Assembly: GCA_964518645.1 (NCBI GenBank)
Contig: CAZFGL010000070.1
Coordinates: 1 to 10,931, forward strand
Length of the DNA: 10,931 bases
Direction of reading: 5' to 3'
DNA from: HGM13006 sp964518645
GTDB taxonomy: Bacteria; Bacillota; Clostridia; Oscillospirales; Oscillospiraceae
Part shown: positions 5,867 to 10,931 of the stretch, piece after piece
Layout: each line of letters begins with the position of its first letter
Numbering within the stretch: position 1 is the first letter of the stretch
The notes under the pieces: generated by a model
Told to the model about the DNA's origin: nothing
Seen by the model: only the letters and a program-made list of their open reading frames with translations
Database searches by the model: none
Translations under genes and position numbers: made by a program

Positions 5867-6898
5867 ATGAAAAAAATTGCAGTGGCAGGCCTTGGTGCGA
5901 TCGGCTCTCTGGTGGGAGCGGGCCTGATCCACGGGGGCGAGGATGTGACATTGATCTCCGCATTCCGCCGGGAGAAGGCTGAATCGTTGAATCAGACCGG
6001 GCTCCGCCTTACCAGTGGGGAGACGGATTTTCGGGTGCCTGTCCATGGAAAGTTTCTGGGCGATATGACCGAAGAGGATCAGTTTGATCTGATTTTTCTG
6101 GGGCTCAAGTCCAATGATCTGGAAGCGGTGATCCCCCGGCTGCTGAACCATCTCAAAGCGGACGGTTGCCTTGTCAGCCTCCAGAACGGGATCAATGAGG
6201 ATTATCTGATTTCCCAGGCCGGGAAAAACAGAGTGATTGCCGGAACCACTTTTGCAGGTGGCAGACTGGTGGCACCTGATCACATGGAAAGCCACGAAGG
6301 ACATTTTTATGTGGGGGAGACCGACGGAACCATTACCCCAAGGGTGCAGGAGATCGCGGCCATACTCAGCAAGGTGCGCCCCACGGAGGCCACGGAGAAT
6401 ATCCGGGGGTACCAGTGGGACAAGCTGGCAAGAGTCTGCCTCTCTGTCCCCTCTGCATGCATCTCCGGACTCCATCTTGGATCGGTGTTTATGGAACCCA
6501 GACTTCAGAAGCTTTTTGCACTGCTGGCTCTGGAACTGTTCCGGGTGGCGGAAGCAGACGGTGCTCCCCGGGAGACTGTGGAAGAGAAGTCCCGGGCGGA
6601 ATGGGAACGGGTGCTTACCGGAGAGCGTACCGGGCTGGAAGGACGGATAGATTCCTGGCCTCCCGGAATTGTGGATGCCTATACCTCAGACATTCAGAAG
6701 GGGAGACCTCTGGAAATTGGATTTACCAACGGTGCCGTGGTGCGTTTGGGAGAGCGTTACGGGGTGCCTACCCCCATCAACCGGTTTATGGTGGAAACCA
6801 TATTTGCCATCGAAGCCGGAAAAGAGACCCGTGGATTTCATCAGGTTCAAAAAGCGCTGGCGCTGGCCGGGATTACCGAGCCACTGCTGTGTGAATAA
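5867..6898 (+). CDS. Ketopantoate reductase (ApbA/PanE)-family NADPH dehydrogenase
   Basis: A soluble 343-residue member of the family that reduces 2-oxo acids with NADPH. Residues 1-20 hold the Rossmann motif GLGAIGS. Residues 101-110 (CLVSLQNGIN) hold the Gln-Asn-Gly substrate/cofactor motif with Asn107. The C-terminal helical domain has WDKL (184-187) with the catalytic Lys186, and GRPLEIGFTNGAVV (279-292) with the catalytic Glu283, then GVPTPINRF. In E. coli PanE two Asn residues follow the catalytic Lys at +4 and +8 and contact ketopantoate. Here those positions appear to be Val190 and Val194, so a different 2-oxo acid or hydroxy/amino acid derivative is likely. GGGAGG (5854-5859) lies 7 bases before the ATG. 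It is the first gene of the rightward cluster, 47 bases from the binding-protein gene, which suggests that it acts on the imported compound. A role in pantothenate synthesis is less likely. Confidence 0.85.
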   Translation: MKKIAVAGLGAIGSLVGAGLIHGGEDVTLISAFRREKAESLNQTGLRLTSGETDFRVPVHGKFLGDMTEEDQFDLIFLGLKSNDLEAVIPRLLNHLKADGCLVSLQNGINEDYLISQAGKNRVIAGTTFAGGRLVAPDHMESHEGHFYVGETDGTITPRVQEIAAILSKVRPTEATENIRGYQWDKLARVCLSVPSACISGLHLGSVFMEPRLQKLFALLALELFRVAEADGAPRETVEEKSRAEWERVLTGERTGLEGRIDSWPPGIVDAYTSDIQKGRPLEIGFTNGAVVRLGERYGVPTPINRFMVETIFAIEAGKETRGFHQVQKALALAGITEPLLCE

Positions 6899-6945
6899 AA
6901 CCGGATGTCTGATAAGCTATGAAATTATCGAAGGAGGAAAAACAA

Positions 6946-8562
6946 ATGAAAAAACTGATTGCTTTGCTGCTGGCCCTGACCATGGTACTGGGACTGTGCG
7001 CCTGTGGCGGCGACACAGCGTCCACCGGAAGCACACAGGAGAGCGCTGCCGGTGCTCCGGAAGCCCCTGCACAGGACGCAGCTGCCGGTTCCACCGCAGA
7101 GGCTGCACCGGTACCTGCTGAGGATTCTCCCGAGCCGGAGACCCTGACTGTGGGGACCATGGACACCACCGATACCTTCGATCCCTGCGCAGCATCCAGC
7201 TGTCGTATCGGTCTGATGTTGGTATTTGATACCGTCCTTCAGCTGAACTACGAGACCCAGGAAGTTGAGCCCTGTATCGCAAGTGAATGGGAGTGGCTGG
7301 ATGACACCACTCTGAAGCTCACCATCCGTGAGGACGCAGAATTCTCCAACGGCGAGCCTGTAACCCCCGAGGATGTGCTGTATTCCCTGTCCCGGTTCGT
7401 GTTTGAAAACAACACCTTCGATCCGGGCTTTGACAACATCGATTTCGATGCCAGCACCATTGAGGGCAACGTTCTGACGCTGAAGCTGAAGGAAATTGAT
7501 GCCGACTTCCTCTTCAATCTGACCAATGACCAGTGGGCATCTGTTGTATGTAAGTCCTATGTGGAAGCAAACCCCGACGCATGGTGGGATGCACCAGTGG
7601 GTTCCGGCCCCTACATCTGCCTTGAGAATCAGGAAGGCTCCCATTCCTCCTATGAACTTCGGGAAAGCTACTGGGGCGAGATGCCCGATGCGGAAAAGGT
7701 TGTGATCCGTCACTATTCCGAGGCCACCACCATGATCGCTGATTTTGAAAACGGCGCACTGGATGTAGCTCTGGCCGTAGATGAGATGGATTATCTTGCA
7801 GCACAGGACGGGGCATACGGCGATGACGTTCAGACCAAGCTGTTCCCCGCATACGACGTGATCTCCATTCAGCTGCCCGAGTATAACCCTGTATTTGATG
7901 ACATTCGCGTACGTCAGGCAATCGCCATGAGCATTGACTACCCCGCCTTTACCAATGCGGTCTATGGCTCTCTGGGCACCGTGGCAGATTCCTTTATGAT
8001 CCCCAGCATGAAGTACTATACCGCTGTTGGCACCCACGAGTATAACCCTGAAAAGGCAAAGGAACTGCTGAAGGAAGCAGGTGCCGAGAATCTGGAGATG
8101 AAGTTGGTTATCCCCATCACACCCGCCAACGAAAAGGCTGCTGTGATTCTCCAGTCCTTCCTGGCAGACGTGGGCATTACCCTGACTGTGGAAGCCTATG
8201 ATTTCCCCACCGCAATTCCCATTCTGATGGCCAATGGCACCGATATTTCCATCGGTGGCACCGGTGGCGGTACCTACCTTGCTTCCATGCTGATGGACAC
8301 CATCAGTCAGTACAACACCAACGGCGCAGCCAGTGTGACCGATCCTGAATTCAACGGCCATCTGGATGCAGCACTGGCAACTCTGGACGAAAATGCCCGT
8401 GCAGAAGAGTATGCCGCAGCACAGCAGTGGATCTTTGATAACTGCCGTACCATCCCCGTGGCATCCTCCAATGCGGCAAACCTGTACCACGGCCGGGTTT
8501 CCAATCTGACCGGTCTGGTGGCCCGTACACCGGATCTGAGCGCTGTTATTATCACCGACTAA
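6946..8562 (+). CDS. Family 5 solute-binding lipoprotein (Dpp/Opp type)
   Basis: A 538-residue extracytoplasmic binding protein of the peptide/nickel importer class. Residues 1-20 are a lipoprotein signal with lipobox LCAC and anchor Cys20; residues 21-66 are an Ala/Pro/Glu-rich linker. The family signature spans residues 112-150 (ASEWEWLDD, LTIRED, FSNGEPVTPEDVLYSL). VGSGPY follows at 218-223, RVRQAIAMSID at 321-331, and YNPEKAKELLKEAG at 366-379, all diagnostic of family 5. The ATG at 6946 is preferred over an in-frame ATG at 6919 because GGAGG (6933-6937) sits 8 bases before it and it begins the signal peptide. It lies between the dehydrogenase and the permease genes, which it should serve. 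Ligands of the family include peptides, nickel, opines, glutathione and sugars, so the substrate cannot be read from sequence. Confidence 0.94.
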   Translation: MKKLIALLLALTMVLGLCACGGDTASTGSTQESAAGAPEAPAQDAAAGSTAEAAPVPAEDSPEPETLTVGTMDTTDTFDPCAASSCRIGLMLVFDTVLQLNYETQEVEPCIASEWEWLDDTTLKLTIREDAEFSNGEPVTPEDVLYSLSRFVFENNTFDPGFDNIDFDASTIEGNVLTLKLKEIDADFLFNLTNDQWASVVCKSYVEANPDAWWDAPVGSGPYICLENQEGSHSSYELRESYWGEMPDAEKVVIRHYSEATTMIADFENGALDVALAVDEMDYLAAQDGAYGDDVQTKLFPAYDVISIQLPEYNPVFDDIRVRQAIAMSIDYPAFTNAVYGSLGTVADSFMIPSMKYYTAVGTHEYNPEKAKELLKEAGAENLEMKLVIPITPANEKAAVILQSFLADVGITLTVEAYDFPTAIPILMANGTDISIGGTGGGTYLASMLMDTISQYNTNGAASVTDPEFNGHLDAALATLDENARAEEYAAAQQWIFDNCRTIPVASSNAANLYHGRVSNLTGLVARTPDLSAVIITD

Positions 8563-8586
8563 AACGAAGTTTCTTCATAATGATCC

Positions 8587-8616
8587 GGAGGGTGCGGGTT
8601 TTCACCTGCATCCTCC
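8587..8616 (+). other. Hairpin between binding-protein and permease genes
   Basis: GGAGGGTGCGGGT (8587-8599) pairs with ACCTGCATCCTCC (8604-8616) over 13 positions with two G-T wobbles and a TTTC loop. No T-run follows. Hairpins here in ABC importer operons commonly protect the upstream binding-protein message or thin out read-through, so more binding protein than permease is made. That is the likely role. Confidence 0.6.
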
Positions 8617-8648
8617 CCGCTATTCTAATCTCATACTGAGGTGATCTC

Positions 8649-9620
8649 GTGGCAAAATACATCATTCGCAGACTGCTCTGGATCATTCCCGTTATGCTGG
8701 GGGTCATACTGATCGTCTTTACCATTGACCGCTTCTCGCCCGGTGACCCTGTGGCGGCGGAATTGGGCGGGAGCTACACCCAGGAGCAGTACGATGCCAA
8801 GGAAGCGGAGCTGGGACTTGACCTCCCCTTCTTTGTGCAGTTTGCAGACTATATTAAGAAAATCGTTACAGCAGGAGATATGGGGAGATCCTATCACACG
8901 GGACTTCCTGTGGCAGAATCTATCGTGGAGCGTCTGCCGGTGACTTTTAAGCTGGCTCTGATCTCCATTCTGATCGCTGTAGGACTGGGCGTACCCTTCG
9001 GGGTGATCTCCGCCACAAGACAGAACTCTCTGCTGGATCACGGAGTCACATTTTTCTCCCTGATTTTTGCAGCTGTCCCCGGCTTCTGGCTGGCGCTGAT
9101 GCTGATGATCGCATTCTCTATTAATATCAAACTTTTCCCGGCCTCCGGTACAGAGACATGGAAGCACTGGGTACTTCCGGCACTGGCTTCCGGTACATCC
9201 TTTATTGCATCCATCACCAGAATGACCCGATCCTCCATGCTGGATGTGGTTCGGCAGGACTATATCACCACTGCCCGTGCGAAAGGGCAGAAGGAGGGTG
9301 TGGTAATTCGGAAGCATGCGCTGCGGAATGCGCTGATTCCGGTGATCACCACGGTGGGTACCCAGCTTGGTATTCTGGTATCCGGTTCTGTGGTGGTAGA
9401 GACCATTTTTAATATGAATGGTCTGGGTTCCCTGATGATGACAGCCATCAACAACAAGGATTACCCGGTGATCGAGGGTGTTGTTCTGGTGCTCTCTGCC
9501 CTGATCTGTGTGATCAACCTGTTGACGGATCTGGTTTATGGCTTTGTAGATCCCAGAATTATGGCACAGTATACCTCCGGCAAGAAAAAGAAAAAAGCGA
9601 AGGGAGGGGCAGAGGCATGA
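8649..9620 (+). CDS. Dpp/Opp-type ABC permease, first subunit
   Basis: A 323-residue integral membrane subunit of the DppB/OppB type that forms half of the import channel. Residues 1-27 (KYIIRRLLW..., hydrophobic) are the first membrane helix, followed by an external loop containing DPV and the GDMGRSY motif (77-82). Membrane helices then cover about 100-120, 133-160, 229-250 and 275-300. The cytoplasmic EAA-type loop that docks on the ATPase is at about 203-222 (DYITTARAKGQ), and VETIFNMNGLGSL (250-262) is typical of the family. It starts with GTG at 8649 behind GAGGTGAT (8638-8645). The C-terminus has a run of five Lys, which is presumably cytoplasmic. It overlaps the next gene by 4 bases (ATGA), so the two are translationally coupled. 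Confidence 0.94.
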   Translation: MAKYIIRRLLWIIPVMLGVILIVFTIDRFSPGDPVAAELGGSYTQEQYDAKEAELGLDLPFFVQFADYIKKIVTAGDMGRSYHTGLPVAESIVERLPVTFKLALISILIAVGLGVPFGVISATRQNSLLDHGVTFFSLIFAAVPGFWLALMLMIAFSINIKLFPASGTETWKHWVLPALASGTSFIASITRMTRSSMLDVVRQDYITTARAKGQKEGVVIRKHALRNALIPVITTVGTQLGILVSGSVVVETIFNMNGLGSLMMTAINNKDYPVIEGVVLVLSALICVINLLTDLVYGFVDPRIMAQYTSGKKKKKAKGGAEA

Positions 9621-10495
9621 AAAAGAATCAGGGCGAAGTGTTGCAGGACCGGAAGCGGTCGCAGCTGCGGGATACCTGGCGGCGGCTTCGGAAGAATAAG
9701 CTGGCCATGTTTGGACTGATCGTGGTGTTGGTTCTGGTGCTTGCTGCCATCTTCGCAGATTTTGTGGCACCCTATGACCCTGCGGCACAGGATCTTCTCC
9801 ACATGCGGGAAATGCCCAGCAGGGAGCACCTTCTGGGTACGGACGAATACGGACGGGACATTCTCTCCAGAATCATTTATGGCGGACGGGTATCCCTGCT
9901 GGTATCCATTCTGGCCATTGTATTCGGATTGATCGTGGGGGGCGCTGTGGGCGTATCTGCCGGTTATTTCGGCGGTGTTTATGACGGAACCATCATGCGT
10001 GTGATGGACATTATGATGGCCATTCCCGGCTTCCTCCTGGCAGTATGTATTTCCGCTGCACTGGGGGGAGGCGTGACCAATACGGCACTGGCCATTGGTA
10101 TTGGATGCGTTCCCGGATATGCCCGGTTGTTCCGGGCGCTGGTGCTGGGTATACGGGATCAGGAATATATTGAGGCGGCCAGAGTGACCGGATCTTCCAA
10201 TGTGCGGATCATGGTTCGTCAGATTCTGCCCAATATTCTGTCCACAGTGATCGTGGATACCACACTCCGGATCGGTGGATGCATTCTGATGATCTCCTCT
10301 CTGTCCTTTGTGGGACTGGGTGTTCAGCCACCCACACCGGAGTGGGGCTCTATGGTGTCCGCAGGCAGAAGCCTGATCCGCCAGTTCTGGCCTCTGGCCA
10401 CTTTCCCGGGTATGGCGATTATGCTGACCCTCTTTGGATTCAATCTGTTCGGTGACGGCCTTCGGGATGCACTGGATCCAAAGCTGAAACAATAA
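9617..10495 (+). CDS. Dpp/Opp-type ABC permease, second subunit
   Basis: A 292-residue DppC/OppC-type membrane subunit that pairs with the preceding permease. A basic cytoplasmic N-terminus (WRRLRKNKLAMFGL) leads into the first helix at about 31-50. HLLGTDEYGRDILSR (71-85) is the hallmark motif of this subunit. Further helices lie at about 91-118, 133-150, 155-170, 212-232 and 260-277. The EAA loop is at 184-200 (YIEAARVTGSS), and FNLFGDGLRDALDP (275-288) is the normal C-terminus. The ATG overlaps the upstream TGA, and GGGAGGGG (9602-9609) supplies the ribosome site within the preceding gene. Confidence 0.95.
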   Translation: MKKNQGEVLQDRKRSQLRDTWRRLRKNKLAMFGLIVVLVLVLAAIFADFVAPYDPAAQDLLHMREMPSREHLLGTDEYGRDILSRIIYGGRVSLLVSILAIVFGLIVGGAVGVSAGYFGGVYDGTIMRVMDIMMAIPGFLLAVCISAALGGGVTNTALAIGIGCVPGYARLFRALVLGIRDQEYIEAARVTGSSNVRIMVRQILPNILSTVIVDTTLRIGGCILMISSLSFVGLGVQPPTPEWGSMVSAGRSLIRQFWPLATFPGMAIMLTLFGFNLFGDGLRDALDPKLKQ

Positions 10496-10506
10496 GGGGG
10501 GGTACT

Positions 10507-10931
10507 GTGAATATTCTTGAAATTCGTGATCTCTCCGTACACTTTTTTACCGAGGACGGAGACGTAGCAGCGGTAAACGGCATGAATATTTCCCTGGCGA
10601 AGGGGGATGTGCTGGGACTGGTGGGAGAGACCGGTGCGGGTAAAACCACCACCGCGAAGGCCATCCTGCGGCTGATCCAGTCTCCTCCGGGAAAGATCAC
10701 CTCAGGTGAGATTCTGTTTGAAGGTGAAAACCTGCTGGAAAAGACAGAAAAAGAGATGCAGAAGATCCGGGGGGGCAAGGTCTCAATGATCTTTCAGGAC
10801 CCCATGACGGCGCTGAACCCGGTGCTTTCTGTGGATGAGCAGATTGCAGAGGTGGTAAGGCTCCACAACAATGTTTCTCGGCAGGAATCCATTGAAAAAG
10901 CGCTGGAAATGCTGGAGAAGGTGGGTATTCC
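10507..10931 (+). CDS. Dpp/Opp-type ABC transporter ATPase, first subunit (3' truncated)
   Basis: The first 141 residues of a DppD/OppD-type ATPase, cut by the window end, which would power the importer at the cytoplasmic face. The Walker A motif is GETGAGKTT (40-48); this subunit type usually has GESGSGKS, so Thr42, Ala44 and Thr47 are mild variants. FQDPMTALNP (96-105) contains the Q-loop Gln97 and the typical peptide-transporter ATPase continuation. The ABC signature, Walker B and the C-terminal oligopeptide domain lie beyond the window. The GTG at 10507 follows a run of seven G (10496-10502) that serves as an atypical ribosome site, 11 bases after the permease stop. A second ATPase (DppF type) probably follows. 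Confidence 0.93.
   Translation, partial: MNILEIRDLSVHFFTEDGDVAAVNGMNISLAKGDVLGLVGETGAGKTTTAKAILRLIQSPPGKITSGEILFEGENLLEKTEKEMQKIRGGKVSMIFQDPMTALNPVLSVDEQIAEVVRLHNNVSRQESIEKALEMLEKVGI

Noticed and set aside
5867..6898. Assignment as true panE (pantothenate synthesis)
   Set aside because: Two Asn residues expected for ketopantoate binding appear replaced by Val, and the context is a transporter operon rather than panB/panC.
6925..8490. 521-codon open frame on the - strand opposite the family 5 binding protein
   Set aside because: Composition is His/Gly/Cys-rich as expected of an antisense shadow, with no start signals. The + strand has a lipoprotein signal and family motifs.

Overview
The window looks like a chromosomal segment of a Gram-positive, fairly GC-rich gut-type Clostridia, probably Oscillospiraceae-like. 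This is inferred from lipoproteins with short MKK...LCAC or LAGC signal peptides, strong AGGAGG-type ribosome binding sites, and an LplA-like sugar-binding lipoprotein beside an AraC-type regulator. No gene here fixes the species. There are no RNA genes, mobile elements or CRISPR arrays. Coding density is high and no gene-free stretch exceeds 200 bases.

Left part (1-2306, + strand): the 3' end of a gene for a probable SnoaL/NTF2-like protein carrying a Gly/Pro-rich, collagen-like insertion, then an LplA-like (family 1) solute-binding lipoprotein. Between them lie a perfect hairpin and a 12-bp palindrome of GntR-operator type. No permease or ATPase for this binding protein is present here.

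Middle (2330-5742): a long perfect hairpin separates the binding protein from a convergent gene for a 303-residue flavodoxin-like protein (- strand). That gene diverges from an AraC-family regulator (+ strand), and the shared control region holds two promoters and a direct repeat. The AraC gene ends at a bidirectional terminator facing a LysR-family regulator (- strand). Between that terminator and the LysR stop codon sits a near-consensus sigma-A promoter with a dyad just upstream. It points rightward, antisense into the LysR gene, and is the most unusual feature of the window.

Right part (5813-10931): a compact LysR/operator/promoter region diverges from a rightward cluster. The cluster encodes a ketopantoate-reductase-family dehydrogenase, a family 5 (Dpp/Opp-type) binding lipoprotein, two Dpp-type permeases and the first 141 residues of a DppD-type ATPase cut by the window end. 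Spacings of 47, 86, -4 and 11 bases suggest one operon. The arrangement fits import of a small peptide-like or amino-acid-derived compound coupled to an NADPH-dependent reduction or oxidation under LysR control. The dehydrogenase keeps the catalytic Lys and Glu of its family but lacks two Asn residues expected in ketopantoate reductase, so its substrate is probably something else. The substrate is not known from the sequence.
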